Shown: positions 45,801-57,936, counted from the stretch's first letter. The stretch is 64,000 nucleotides of DNA from Plantago major (GCA_026545765.1 CM048842.1:70731871-70795870); one strand, 5' to 3'. The notes: generated by a model from the sequence alone, not told the origin. Numbers and translations: made by a program.

Positions 45801-46052
45801 CTCCCTCTGCACCGATTTCAGCTTCTCGTTGTGAGTTTTTCAGGTCAAAATTGCCAATTTTTACCTCAAGTTACTCTTAAACTACAAAGATAAATGATTT
45901 AATAAAAATCATATAATGGAAATTTAAGAAGTAAGATTTACAATATAATTTTGTTAAATATTTACTTATTGTTTTTTAAGAGTAACTCGAGGTTAAAATA
46001 TTGATTAATAGAAAAAAGTTCACACGGAAAGTTGAAATCAGGACAGAGGGAG
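45801..46052. mobile_element. Stowaway-like MITE, 252 bp, TA target duplication
   Basis: Terminal inverted repeats CTCCCTCTGCACCGATTTCA and, inward from the right end, CTCCCTCTGTCCTGATTTCA. Flanked by TA on both sides. Interior has a hairpin-like arrangement (AGTTACTCTTAAACTAC / AAGAGTAACTCGAGG). Non-coding, moved in trans by a Tc1/mariner transposase. Confidence 0.85.
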
Positions 46053-47000
46053 TATTATTTAGTAAAATTACGGTTTTCACAATATTTGCTCATGTATACA
46101 CGTGTCGATGTTAGTGCATGCACAAAATATTGTAGTGCAGAACTCACTAACACATATGCTATGGCTAGATATTATTCATAAAATGAATTATGAAACATGG
46201 AATCTTGATTTTGTTAATTGTTCGGACTTGGTCCTAACCTACATAACACGAGTCGAGTACGCTACCCAACCTCGATGGATCAGATTCAAATACATGCGAG
46301 TCAACAGGCCGGGCCGGGCATTCAAAACTCCTTTCCAGTTCACCAAGGTACGAGTTGGGCTTGGGCCTAACCTACGTAAGGAAACTTGGAAAAAATCTAG
46401 GCAAAAACTCTTTGCCACCAAATATTACAAAAAAAGACGCAGCATGAGTTAATGCAATGTTGTAACTCAGTAGTATTGAGTTAATATAATGTTGTAACTC
46501 AGCAATTCATGAGTTTATATATTGTTGCAACTAAGAGAGTCTCTATTTGAATTAAATTTTCGAGAGGGGTACCGGCCTGTGAGTAACCCAAGAAACTTCA
46601 TGGAGTATGTGAATTTGATGAGGCTCTCATGACAAATAGGAACCGACGCTCAATAGGAGTTTAAGGGATGTTATGAATTTTCCATGGGAGCCTTTATGTG
46701 GGTTGGACCGTCTTCGGCTTAGATTTTAGACATTTTTGTCCGTCCTTCCAGGGGTAGTAGATGTTGTATGTTCTTTTAGGATATGTGTCACATGTCATAT
46801 GCTTAAGCTTACAAAAAAAAAAACATGCGTTTGCATGTAAATTTGTAATTTATATTTATTTAATATTCAATATGTTATTCCTTTCTAATGTCATATTAAA
46901 ATCGTTTCAATCTGGTTCGTCATATATCGAGATTCTAGAGACGCCAGAATTTGCTAAGTGGATACCGCATGACAGTGATCGGACTTTGGGGAATAAATTT
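46053..47000. other. Intergenic with no supported gene
   Basis: Contains a 116-codon frame at 46102-46452 with no recognisable domain and ordinary composition. I do not call it a gene. A short TTGTAACTCAG repeat is seen near 46465 and 46493. Confidence 0.35.
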
Positions 47001-47219
47001 TAGGGCAAATTACATTTGCTCCCCTTAATAAATTTCATAATAACATCGGGGGCCCTAACATTTCATCAATAACAAATTGGTCCCTAAAAAATTACATATT
47101 GGTCCCTAAAGATCCATTTTTGGACCAATATGTAATTGTTTAGGGACCAATCTGTTATTGATGAAATGTTAGGCCCGAATGAAAGTGTTTATCAGGGGGA
47201 GCAGGTGTAATTTTCCCTA
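47001..47219. mobile_element. Fold-back MITE, about 219 bp, 5-bp target duplication
   Basis: TAGGGCAAATTACATTTGCT at the left; right end reading inward TAGGGAAAATTACACCTGCT. Flanked by AATTT on both sides (46996-47000 and 47220-47224). The two halves are complementary almost end to end (for example CATTTCATCAATAACA against TGTTATTGATGAAATG, ATATTGGTCC against GGACCAATAT), so the whole element can form one long hairpin. Confidence 0.85.
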
Positions 47220-49706
47220 AATTTTATAAAATGATGACGATGTTGATATCAATATTCTCGATGATATACTCATTTCAGAAATGAGTAATCCTATTTCTAC
47301 CATTATGATAGCACATGAATGTCATTATTGGAGCATTAACTGATCCATTACTTGACTCATAATATTTCTCATCATCGGTTTTGCTTGCATCGACTAATGA
47401 TGTAGTTGATGAGATTAATAATTAATTTGTTATGTTGAAGATGCCTGATGAATTTGTCTAAGTACTTGAGTAGGGATATCATTACAAAGGTGGATGGTGG
47501 TTGATAATTGTCACGGGGATGTTTCCACAGTAGTTCTTGAGTGCTCAAGGTTCGATGGATGTATGATCATGATGATGCAAATATTGATCAGATTGTCAAG
47601 TTGTGGAATCAAGAACCATAGTTATTATTTTTAAAAAAATATATAACCGAGGCAAAAATGATATGTAAAATCAATGTAATGAATTTTTTTTTTTCATTCT
47701 TATGATAATCATGATTCAATCTCAAGAGACCAAGTTCCCATTCGATTTTGATAGTTATGACATCATAAAGTTTTGAAGGTCATAATTAATCCATTATAGG
47801 GTGTGACATTTTTGCTAGGTCATGGGTGCTCAACTGAATGAGGAACCTTAATTTCACTGGACAAGTCGGTTCAGAACTATATAATCAAGGTGCTCAAAGT
47901 TTAGGTGTTTTTGGTCAATCACGTGGATGACATGCCTCTTTTCCATTATTTTAGAACAAAAAAGTACTATGAATAGGATTATTTTGTACAAATGTATGTA
48001 AATGATACAGAGAGAAAATTGAAATTTTCACATTATACTCACATTATGGAAACAAACTGTAAAAAGCTTGATATCATTATCCGGTGATAATTTACAATGA
48101 CAAATGTGTTCGACGTGAATTATTTGAAATTAAGAATGTCGAGTCGACGAAAAAAACGAGACCTGATGTTGATTTTAGCAAAAGAAAAATAGTATGAAAA
48201 CGTAAAGGAACATTCGGTCACCTTTTAATGTGAGTGCACCTGAGGCGATGTACAAAATAACGGTTGGGGTCTCGCACACATCTTTTAATAATTGAGGGTG
48301 GGGGTTTGTATTAATTTGTTTCGTGCAATTTTTATAACTCCGGAGATTGGGGAGATTTAACCTAATCATCAATTGTTTAACACATTATATTTATACTTAA
48401 TAACATTAGTTGGTCCCGTAGGTCCCTCTCACAAATGTAGGTCCCTTCTAGGGCTTTGTGATTGATGGGAACGGACGGGTGCAACATGTATTGTATAAGA
48501 ATTAAACTCACTACAATTATGATAATGAATATTGAAACACTATATACTTCATCCGGCTGGAATAGCAACATTTATTAAGAATGAATTGATTATAATTTTT
48601 ATTGATATTGATCTCAATGACAATATAATGAGTTTGGATCGACACTCTACCATTCTCACACTCATATCCCCTTCAAAATATTACTTCATTATATGGGTAA
48701 TGGTCTAAATTGATCTTAAATGGACCCGATATGAGTTCAAGCTCATATCTAGCCAAGGATTCATTCAGAGTCACGAGTCCAGTGCAGGTAAGATTCTAAA
48801 TGGGTCAAGTATGACCCATGTAGCATATCATCGAGGCAAAATTTATATATGAAATCAATGCATGATCACTTTCAGGATGACGATGAGGTGCATAATGAGA
48901 CGGGGTTCTCGCTCAACTTAGATCGATACTTCTCATATTGGCATGTTTTGTTATGATGGTAAACAAGAGACATGGATAGTCTCTCACGCACCTCGACCTC
49001 TACTTCCCACCATGTGTTGATATATCTCTCTAGAGTTATGAACAAGAGGCAAATTAAGTATTAATTTGTAATATTGAGGGGTCTATTCCATTTAAAATCG
49101 GTATCGTGGAATTCTTAGTTCTGCAATAAAGAATACCTTTTACCATTTCTATATCTATCATCACTTTAAATTTTCACATAAAAGCTACTCTTGGCACTCT
49201 ATGAAGTTATAAGTGCAAGACTTATTAATACATTACCCCGGCAGTCGGTTACATACTCCTACGAAAATTAGTACTTGGTCTATTAAAAATATTAGATTAA
49301 TTAGTATAGGTAGTACGTAAACAAGCTAGGACTTTGTCTTCTTTTTATCATAATAGCATGTTATTAGGGAAGCTCCCTTTTATCCTTTTATCTTAGGTTT
49401 TTTAAGCAAACTCAATCTATAATAGGATTGTAAAGTAGTCTCACTTACACTTTATGTTTTAGTAAGAGCTAATAATTCTTTACCTTAAATAGCATTTAGA
49501 ATTCCAAAGAATAAGGGATCTGTGCGTGTGATCAAAGCAGCTGATTTAAGCTCTTCCCTTTCATAAAACATAAAATAAATAGATATACATCTTATTATAT
49601 AGACAAAACATGCCAAATCCTAATAAATGAACAATTATACGTGGGGAGATTGTTAGTATTTCGATTTCTTCGTATCTGGAGTTCATTTATTCTTTGAAGT
49701 TCTAAG

Positions 49707-49739
<33 letters not shown>

Positions 49740-49913
49740 GCTTTCCACAGTGCAATTCCTAGTAATCCATTTCCAGATACAATAGAGAATTTCAGAAGAT
49801 AAAACATTCTACTAATGATAAAATATGATAAAGCAAGTACGTTACATAACCAAACTCAAGTGTAGTTTTACAAAATTAAGTTTGGTCTTAATACTAAAGA
49901 ACTAACCAATCAA
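47220..49913. other. Intergenic with no supported gene; (C)31 tract
   Basis: No domain-like frame. A homopolymer of about 31 C residues runs from 49707 to 49737, between TCTAAG and GGGCTTTCC. Short AT-rich dispersed segments only otherwise. Confidence 0.4.
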
Positions 49914-52083
49914 CTAGTGCTTCTTAGCGGAAGTCTGCACCACAAGGCCAATCATCATAGCAAACAATATCCACCTCTGCCTCTTCAAATTCAAGAATCC
50001 AACTTGAATCTCCCTCTCCAACTTCTTGACATCCTCCTCCAACTCCTTGATTTTCCGGTCCAGCTCACATCGTGATTTATTAATCACCTCCTTCGGTAGA
50101 TCGAAAAGCTAACAAAGAACAAAGAGTCAACAATTCAAAAAAGAATGAGAAGTAAATAAACTCAACTAGGATTAAGTTATATTGCAATCTATTAAAAGCG
50201 GCCGGCTTTTAATACACTAACTATTTATATCAATTGAGTGTATTATTGATCTAACTGATATTTAATAAGCTGGCATTATTTATCACATTTTACATGTTTC
50301 AATTCGAGCTTTAAAACATGTTCATTTTTGGGAATCTTCGAACTTTCGAACCGAGCTAATTTAGAGGTCTTTAAGTTTTCAAGCTCACGAGCCGAGCCAA
50401 ATCAAGCTTTCGAGTTTCAAGTGTTCGATTAAAAAAAAAAATAAAGCTCAGCTTGGGTCATTTGCAAGCCTAAATGAAAACACTCTTGAAATAAACCCTA
50501 GCAAACCAAATTGTAAAAGATCATTTCACACTTATTCATTGTTGTTCGGTGTTTGATAGGGTCCCAATTTGGTTGAATTATTTTTAAAACCTAGCAAACC
50601 CAGGAAATTTTGATATTTTACCCTACATCTTTTATATTTTGTCCATAAAAAAATGTTACTTCTACATCCCGTAGAGTTGAAATTGAAAGTACATTTTCTA
50701 TAATGACATCATAAAACAAATTTATGACTTCATATATTTGTTTTCGAAGTTGAATTATGTTGATGTTATTAATTTTTGTCGACTTTTGACCATAATCGAC
50801 AAAAAAAGTTTGTGGAAGAAATCACTAACGGCATGGGGTTGGAAAATAACAAACTACCAAACCCCATATTTTTTCGTAATTTTATCATTATCCAAGGGGT
50901 GTGTTTCTGTAAAACTACTACTACTAGTACTCTAGTAGTATTATTATTATAACAATAACTAAAACAGAATGTAAATTTTTTTTTGGATAATTTGCACTAC
51001 ATGCAACAGATTCAGATAGAGCTCTTTTACCAATTTAGGACATTGTCTTGATGCTGGTTGCTTGAAGTCAGAAGTACTTGGAGCGATGTAGTCCTAAAAT
51101 GGAAACAGAAAAACCAAGTTATTGGGGAAAAACAAAGGGGTACCCAGAAATTTATGGTCCACAAATAATGTATAGGACCAGGTTATTGTTGGAGCAAAAA
51201 ACAAACAGTACCGAGAAATTTATACGTGCGTAGGTACACAAAAAAATACTATATGGTCCACATATATTACATAGAACACTCGCCGCCATTAGCAACTACT
51301 AACAAATAATTATTCCGAATTTCTGAAGCTTCCTAAAGGGTAAGATAATGTTTAAGCAGTCAAGAGAAAGCTGCAGTTATTTCAAACAAACAACCACGTA
51401 TCATAAACAACCGAAATCACTGTAAATCACACTCACCTTTATAATTTTGTCACCTTCATAGTATTCGTCATCATCACCATCACTTTCTTCTTCTCCTCCA
51501 TCTCCTTCTACTTTTTCATTTCCCACAGCAGCTTCTTTTTCAGAAGCATCATCTATGAAAGTTTTTCCGGACTAATTTGCAAGTTAAGCAGCAATACAGA
51601 AAAGTAAAACATTAACAGAGAAATTAAGGAGAAAGCTGAGGATTGAAAACAAATGCAACATTATCCAAGTATACAACATACCTGCATGGCTCAAAGTTGA
51701 AGAGGCAGAAAAAAAAAACACACAGGCGGCAAAGGATTCTCTGCAAACAATGTCAACAAAGACATTAATTGTTGAGGGAGAAGGATCAAGAACAGCTAAG
51801 GCATCAATTAGCAAACATCAATGGAACATAGTTAACTTTCGTAGTTAACTATAGATGATTCTAAATTAAGATGCTACAAGAGATATATATGACGATTTAC
51901 AACTCCAATTAAGATGCTATATATACACACACATTGTTTCTTTTCAATAAAAATAGTGAGATGATACCGAGGCATGGAATTAAGTAGAACATAGTTAACT
52001 TTTGTAGTTAACTGAAGATGATTCTAACTTAAGAGACTCTAACTTAAATTTATCAAAAGTTAGATTACGGTAGTTGTTTCCAT

Positions 52084-52119
<36 letters not shown>

Positions 52120-52525
52120 ATAGCAACGAAGTGAAGAGTAACCAATTTGAGCAAAATATTAACCAACACAGACAGACGAAATCTGAAAACGACGACATAT
52201 TTAACCATCATCGGATCGGATCGGATCGGTAACATAGAAAATTAATCTGCAGGATTATTGATGCATAACATTAACATGGGAGTTGAGAGATCGAGAATCT
52301 CATATGATATACTAATAGTTAATCAGATATTTTGGTTGGCAAAGTCGAATTGAAGCAAACATTAATTAATTGTGTAAAACAAAACGCACCTGAGAATAGA
52401 GGATAAGAGAGGACTGGTCGATCGAGGGGTCGGAAGCTGAGATAAGATGATCGATCGAGGAGATGTTGGATGACTGAGATAAGATGACTGAGGAAGAAGT
52501 GTGGAAGTGATGGAGGCGGATGAGA
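49914..52525 (-). CDS. Spliced host gene: acidic, coiled-coil protein with C-terminal membrane segment
   Basis: Exons defended by GT-AG sites and phase on the minus strand: a coding exon starting at about 51741 (F-A-A-C-V-F-F-F ... S-H-A), 51552-51437 (D-A-S-E-K-E-A-A, then a run of acidic residues ending Y-E-G-D-K-I-I-K), 51093-51031 (D-Y-I-A-P-S-T-S-D-F), and 50108-49914. The last exon encodes a charged coiled coil (E-L-D-R-K-I-K-E-L-E-E-D-V-K-K-L) then a hydrophobic helix (W-I-L-F-A-M-M-I-G-L-V-V) and A-K-K-H-stop at 49914. A C/T-rich probable 5' leader exon ends with donor GTGCG at about 52391. The start codon is not certain; it may lie in an exon near 51800-52250. The arrangement suggests a small membrane-anchored protein with a cytosolic coiled coil. 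I do not recognise the family. The leader is partly duplicated at 53280. Confidence 0.6.
52084..52119. repeat. (ATCT)n microsatellite
   Basis: Nine ATCT units in an intron of the gene above; a (CGGAT)n run of four units lies at about 52213-52232. Confidence 0.9.
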
Positions 52526-52594
52526 TCTAGGTTTTGTGGAGCCGGTAACCGACTGGATTGCTACTAAAGCGTATAGCGTTTATACTATAGTCTA

Positions 52595-53035
52595 GGCCCT
52601 GTCAATCGGCTTGAACCACAACCCACACAAAATCCAACCCAACCCACAAATGCAGCAAGCTGACCGGTCCGGTCCCCGTTGCAGAGACTGGAACCGGTCC
52701 GAAACCGCATCGACCCGGACTGGAACATGGCAATAATTCAACTCATCATCAAAAGCTGGGACTCTACTACATCTCGATATCCTGCCAAAGTAGCCACGAG
52801 ACACATAAACAAAATGGCATTCACCAATCTCAAAATGATGAAACAATAAATGGATACTCTACAAAACAAATATAACTGAAGCATAAAATCATACAAACAA
52901 TTACAAAAACATGATTATATACTACTCACATGGACTCGGAAGATGATCCAACTACTCTAGATCTAGATGAAGATACATCTGCCATTGCACTTTGAAAGAC
53001 TTCATCAGGAATCACAAATCGACCTTCTTCTTGAA
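52595..53035 (-). other. Exon-like fragment, unidentified, duplicated at 55060-55490
   Basis: Minus-strand exon 53035-52930 between acceptor TTTGTAG and donor GTGAGT, reading Q-E-E-G-R-F-V-I-P-D-E-V-F-Q, then Ser-rich S-S-S-R-S-R-V-V. A second exon-like stretch follows an acceptor TTGGCAG near 52792 and is open to 52592. The paralogous copy at 55060-55490 has lost the acceptor through an 11-bp deletion. No family recognised. It may be part of a mobile element or a captured gene fragment. Confidence 0.35.
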
Positions 53036-53054
53036 CTACAAACACATAATTAAT

Positions 53055-53276
53055 ACTCCCTCAATTTAGAAAAGTGTTACATTTTACTATTAATCATGTC
53101 TCGCGTTTGACCACAATTTACTCTTAAACGATATTAATAAATAAATTATTAAAATTATATAATGAAAATTTAGTAATTAAATTTTTCTTATATGATTTTA
53201 TTAAATTATTTACTATTATCGTTATGAGTAATTATTAGTCAAACTCAAACGATTGATCGCAATCAAAATGTAATAC
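53055..53276. mobile_element. MITE (family copy 2), right end missing
   Basis: ACTCCCTCAATTTAG start and the same interior as 2473-2720 in reverse (ACTCTTAAACGATATTAATAA). The expected right terminal repeat is replaced at about 53276 by a copy of the 52460-52545 leader segment. Confidence 0.7.
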
Positions 53277-53279
53277 TCG

Positions 53280-53375
53280 AGGAGATGTTGGATGGTGAGA
53301 TAAGATGGTGAGGAAGAAGTGTGGGAGTGATGGAGGCGGATGAGATCTAGGTTTTGTGGAGCCGAATTGGATTGC
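53280..53375. repeat. Partial duplicate of the coiled-coil gene's leader
   Basis: GGAGATGTTGGATGGTGAG ... GGAGGCGGATGAGATCTAGG ... TTTTGTGGAGCCG matches 52460-52545 with a few small deletions. It places a second, isolated copy of the 5' leader upstream of the gene. Confidence 0.75.
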
Positions 53376-54066
53376 TACGCTCTGTTCTTTCAAATTTGAA
53401 ATTCTTGAATGAATCGAATGAATGGAACTGAATCGAATTGATTGAAACTAATTGGCTGAAGCAAACGAAAGCTGAAATGAATCAAGAAATTACATTTGTT
53501 CCATTTTTAATAATAATGAATACTACATCGTCCATTAATAAATTCGTAAGGAGACTTTTCTCGGGCGTTGTTGTAATTACTCGCAAATTACACGACAAAA
53601 GAATATAATAAAATTATATTATAAAAATAAATTAAGTATATTTGACTAACATAACTTTGTTTTATACTTTTTTGTGCGTAATTTGCAAGTAATTTACGAT
53701 TTAAGTTCGAGAAAAAAAATTCTCTTTAGAGTTTGAGAAAAAACTCAACGTATGCTTCTGAGTTTACTTCTATTGTTCTAATATCTTCCAATAAAAGAAC
53801 ATGTCAATTTTTTTGTTAGAGATGTACGTACAAAGTATGTGAACCAGTTTAAATGGTACTCTCAGGTTCATGTTGTTTCTTATCTTAACTCAACTTTTAC
53901 GGTAGAAAAGAAGGGTAATTCGAATCGTAACTATACTTTTTATTTCATTGATCTACTAAAAGTCGTGTTAAAAAGAAAGAAAAAAAAAAGTTGAAAATAT
54001 CTCAATTGGATAAATTTTCTTATTTTCCTCGTACAAAAAATGGGTTGTGTAAATAAATGATAAAAT

Positions 54067-54067
<1 letters not shown>
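53376..54067. other. Intergenic, AT-rich
   Basis: No supported gene or terminal repeats. Includes repeated TGAATCGAAT-like motifs near 53407-53450. Confidence 0.35.

Positions 54068-54136
<69 letters not shown>
54068..54136. repeat. (AAT)n microsatellite, left of a TIR element
   Basis: About 22 AAT units. A further (AAT)n run of about 12 units lies immediately right of the TIR element (54951-54987), so the element appears to sit inside one microsatellite. Confidence 0.95.
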
Positions 54137-54137
<1 letters not shown>

Positions 54138-54949
54138 GGGACAATTACAAAAACCACCCCTTAAATATGCCCCCTTTTCACATTCACCCCTAGATTGACG
54201 TCTATTACAGATTCGTCCAAAATTAACAAAGGCCTAATTTGAAAATTACATCCAAACCCAAAAGTCAACTTTTTCACCTATTTTATCTTTTCTTTATAAT
54301 TCAATAATTACATTAATTTTATTTATTCCAAAATACACTGACACTTTCAATTTCTTATTAAAAGACCCCAAAAATTTACTTATTAAACTTTATACCCTTC
54401 TTCTTCCCCACCACTCCACCACCATCTTCCCCACCACTTCCAACCACCATCTTCTGACCACCACCAACCATCTTCTTCCCCACCGCCACAACTCACAACA
54501 CCATCTTCTTCCCTCTGGGATGCGGGCGAAGCTCGGATCAGACTTCCATGGCGGAAGCATGGAAGCTCGATCTGAGCTTCTGCTCAATCAAGCTCATGAA
54601 GCCTGCTTCCGCCATGGAAGCCTGCCGGAGCTCCGGCCCGCGAGGTGATCGGGATGAGGGTGTATTCGAAAAAAAAATTTATTTCGTGGACTATTATGTT
54701 AGTTATGAAATTATTGGGGGCTATTTAAAAATTTTTGGACTATTTTTGTAAGTTATAAAATTATTTGGGTATAATGTGTAGTAAAATGAAACTTGTAAAT
54801 TGCAATTGAGTCCAATTCATTTTCTTTTCCATTTAAATTTTAGTTGGTCAACTCAAAATATAGATTTTGGACTTGGATGTAATTGTTTGAAATCGGGGGT
54901 TGAATTTGTAATTGGCTCGAATTTAAGGGGTACCTTATGTAATTTGCCC

Positions 54950-54950
<1 letters not shown>
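54137..54950. mobile_element. Non-autonomous TIR element, 0.81 kb, inside an (AAT)n run
   Basis: Left end AGGGACAATTACAAAAACC, right end reading inward AGGGCAAATTACATAAGG, both followed by a run ending CCCCTTAAAT. Class is uncertain: the GGG start with a TAA-type target would fit PIF/Harbinger, but the repetitive flank hides the true target duplication. The ends resemble those of the fold-back MITE at 47001. The interior is C-rich (CCACCA repeats) with a palindromic GCTTCCATGGCGGAAGC region near 54545 and 54605. No transposase. Confidence 0.65.
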
Positions 54951-54987
<37 letters not shown>

Positions 54988-55059
54988 TGAATTTAATGAA
55001 CTTAAGAGAAATTTGGCGAAGAATGGAATCGAATGGGCCTGAATGGAACTATAATTCAG

Positions 55060-55490
55060 AGCCTGTCGATCGGCTTGAACCACAACCCACACAAAATCCA
55101 ACCAACCCACAAATGCAAGGTGACGGTCCGGTCCCGTTCTTGAGACCGGTCAAAGCGCATCGACTTGACCTGGAACATGGCAATAATTCAACTCATCATC
55201 AAAAGCTCCATGGACCCCTACTACATCTCGATATCCTGTCAAAGTAGCCACGAGACACATAAACAAAATGGCATTCACCAATCTCAAAATGATGAAACAA
55301 TAAATGGATACTCTACAAAACAAATATAACTTAAGCACAAAATCATGCAAACAATTACAAAAACATGATTATATACTACTCACATGGACTCGGAAGATGA
55401 TCCAACTACTCTAGATCTAGATGAAGATACATCTGCCATTGCACTTTGAAAGACTTCATCAGGAATCACAAATCGACCTTCAAACACATA
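55060..55490. repeat. Duplicate of 52600-53048
   Basis: Same order as 52600-53048: CGGCTTGAACCACAACCCAC, CATCAAAAGCT, ATCTCGATATCCTG, CATGGACTCGGAAGATG and CATCAGGAATCACAAATCG. Small deletions include the splice acceptor of the exon-like fragment. A MITE follows both copies, so the duplication includes the MITE start. Confidence 0.85.
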
Positions 55491-55496
55491 ATTAAT

Positions 55497-55732
55497 ACTC
55501 CCTCAATTTCAGAAAAAGTGTTACATTTTACTATTCTGCGGTCAACTGTCTCCGCGTTTAACCACAATTTACTCTTAAACGATATTAATAAATAAATTAT
55601 TAAAATTATATAATGAAAATTTAGTAATTAAAATTTTCTTATATGATTTTATTAAATTATTTACTATTATCGTTTATGAGTAATTTAATAGTCAAACTCA
55701 AGACAGTTAATCAAATCAATCAATGTAATACT
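55497..55732. mobile_element. MITE (family copy 3)
   Basis: ACTCCCTCAATTTCAG start, interior matching 53055-53276, right terminal repeat again absent. It ends against a copia LTR remnant. Confidence 0.7.
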
Positions 55733-55738
55733 TAAATA

Positions 55739-55814
55739 TGAGTACTAGTTACCTTTCTGACTAAGATAAGTCATTAAGGTTACTGATCAAAATCTAAACA
55801 GATATTCCTAACAA
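55739..55814. mobile_element. Copia LTR remnant (last ~76 bp)
   Basis: GAGTACTAGTTACCTTTCTG ... AAACAGATATTCCTAACA matches the right end of the LTRs at 23318 and 25976. The rest of the LTR is missing. In the paralogous block the LTR end lies directly next to CTGTCCAGG, here it is about 200 bp away. Confidence 0.8.
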
Positions 55815-56015
55815 CACGCTAATAATGCAAATAAAGACTAACAAAAGACGATAAAAAGAACGAGATGAGAGCCTAAAATACATATACTTAAATATCAATT
55901 TCTAATGCAGATCTCTTCTGAGACGTGTATATACATACATTATATATAACGGCTTAATCCGGCTCATTCCGGGCGAACCCATCCGACCTCTTTTTGGGGT
56001 TGGCCCGCTTAACTG

Positions 56016-57236
56016 TCCAGGCCAACTCTTAAAACATAGGCCAGTAAGGCTGATCAATAAAGTGGACCGACCGAAAAATCGGCCGAAACCAAATCGAAAA
56101 GTCGGTTTTCGGTTCGGTATTCAGTTCCTCTAATTTGGAAAATTCGATTTTCGGTTCGGTCCAATACCATATGTCCATGTGTGTTTATCAAAAGATCTGG
56201 ATCTGAGTTCGTCACGATCGCTGTATATGTAGACGACTTGAAGATTATTAGAACTCCATGAGGGTTATCAAAAGTCGTGTGCTTGTTGAAAATTGAATTT
56301 GAAATGAAAGACCTTGGAAAAACAAAATTTGTTTTAGGTCTTCAGATTGAGCATTTAAAGAACGGTGTTTTTCTGCATCAATCCACATACACAACAAAAG
56401 TGTTGGAAAGATTCAATATGGGAAATGCACATCCATTGAGTACACCAATGGTTGTACGATCATTGAATGTCGAGAACGATCCATTCCGATCTCGTGGCAA
56501 TGATGAAGAACTACTAGGCCCTCAAACGCCTTATCTAAGTGCAATTGGAGCATTGATGTATCTTGCTACAAATACAAGGCCAAATATAGCATTTGTTGTA
56601 AACTTATTAGCAAGATACAGTTCTTCTCCAACTCAAAGGCATTGGAGCGGGATAAAACACCTCTTACGTTACCTTCAAGGAACAAAAGAAATGGGGTTGT
56701 ATTATCCCGACTCCTCTACCTCAGGATTAACTGGTTACGCAGATGCGGGATATTTGTCTGATCCTCATAATGGTCGATCTCAAACAGGTTATGTGTTCAC
56801 CTGTGCGGAGGTACGACTATTTCTTGGCGTTCTGTAAAACAAACAATGGTTGCTACATCTTCTAATCATGCAGAACTCCTAGCAATCCATGAAGCAAGTC
56901 GTGAATGCATTTGGTTGAGATCCATCACTCACCACATTCGACAAATGTGCGGACTCCCTACGATGAAAAACTTTCCGACTATAATCCACGAAGATAAGGA
57001 GCTTGTGTTGCTCAATTAAAGGAAGTATTCATCAAAGGCGATAGGACAAAACATATCCTACTCAAATTCTTATTCACTCATGAACTTCAACAGAAGAATC
57101 AGATTTATGTTCAACCGATCCGCTCAAGTGAAAATTTGGCAGACTTATTCACCAAATCTCTCCCTACTTCGACATTCGAGAAACTAAGACACGCGATTGG
57201 CATGCGGCATCTGAGGGAAGTAAAGTAATGTAACCA
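56016..57236 (+). pseudogene. Copia RT/RNase H fragment, copy B
   Basis: RT end with intact Y-V-D-D (about 56227), a TGA a few codons later, F-E-M-K-D-L-G-K-T-K-F, L-G-L-Q-I-E-H-L, L-M-Y-L-A-T-N-T-R-P, Y-A-D-A-G-Y-L-S-D and S-Q-T-G-Y-V-F-T in one frame to 56837. RNase H goes on in another frame (S-W-R-S-V-K-Q-T-M-V-A-T-S-S-N-H-A-E) to near 57224. Upstream pol, gag and the 5' LTR are missing. RT copies the RNA template and RNase H removes it; this copy is inactive. Confidence 0.85.
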
Positions 57237-57370
57237 TGATGGGGAGTGTAATACGCGCTGTACTCTTTTCCTTCGCTAAGGTTTTTTCCCACTGGGTTTT
57301 TCTTTAGCAAGGTTTTTAACGAGGCAGCATTACTATGCGTATATCCAAATCAAGTTTCATGGTGGACATT

Positions 57371-57380
57371 CAAGGGGGAG
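57371..57380 (+). promoter_or_regulatory. Polypurine tract of copia copy B
   Basis: CAAGGGGGAG immediately before TGTCGTGAAAAATACATGG. The preceding TTTTTCCCACTGGGTTTTTC and CAAGGTTTTTAACGAGGC are typical of copia elements just upstream of the 3' LTR. Confidence 0.8.
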
Positions 57381-57936
57381 TGTCGTGAAAAATACATGGT
57401 AAAATGTGTCATATACAGAAGAAGAATTGATGCTTGGAGATGAGCTTCATCGGAAAAATTGGTCAATACATCAAGAGAGAGATTGTTTCTCTCACTAGGG
57501 TTTTGTAGAGATAGAAAGATGGTTGAGTGGTATGATTTTTTATGAGAGAGTGTTGTTTTTTTGAGTATTTATATAAAAGCTACTGGTCGATTTTTAGTGT
57601 TTCTGACCGGTTCTATATTATGAAAATCGGATTTTCCTATAGATTAGGAAAAATCTTCCCTTTTACTATACTTACTCTGAACATGTACAACGACATGATA
57701 AAAGTTTATTGTGTATGAAGCAAGAAGGTAGAGTATATACTGATACTGATTTATGAGGTGTGTTTTCTTTCATTCGGAATATTGCCTTTTATAGGCAAAA
57801 TCTTCCGACAACAATCTACTCCTTCTTCTCACATTTCAAACTACATTCAATACATTTACTATGCAAATACTGTGAATGGAAGAAATTTCTTCTTCATCAT
57901 GTGGACCCCACAAAAATGGCGAAGCATTCAACAACA
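57381..57936 (+). repeat. 3' LTR of copia copy B (right end approximate)
   Basis: Starts TGTCGTGAAAAATAC right after the polypurine tract, contains TATTTATATAAAAGC (TATA-like) near 57578, and probably ends ...ATTCAACAACA at 57936. Without a second LTR the right boundary is a guess from the TG...CA rule. Confidence 0.6.

Noticed and set aside
46102..46452. 116-codon frame
   Set aside because: No recognisable motif, no splice or promoter context, in AT-rich intergenic DNA.
49595..49807. Frame with a poly-Gly run
   Set aside because: Generated by the (C)31 homopolymer, a common site of sequence-length error.
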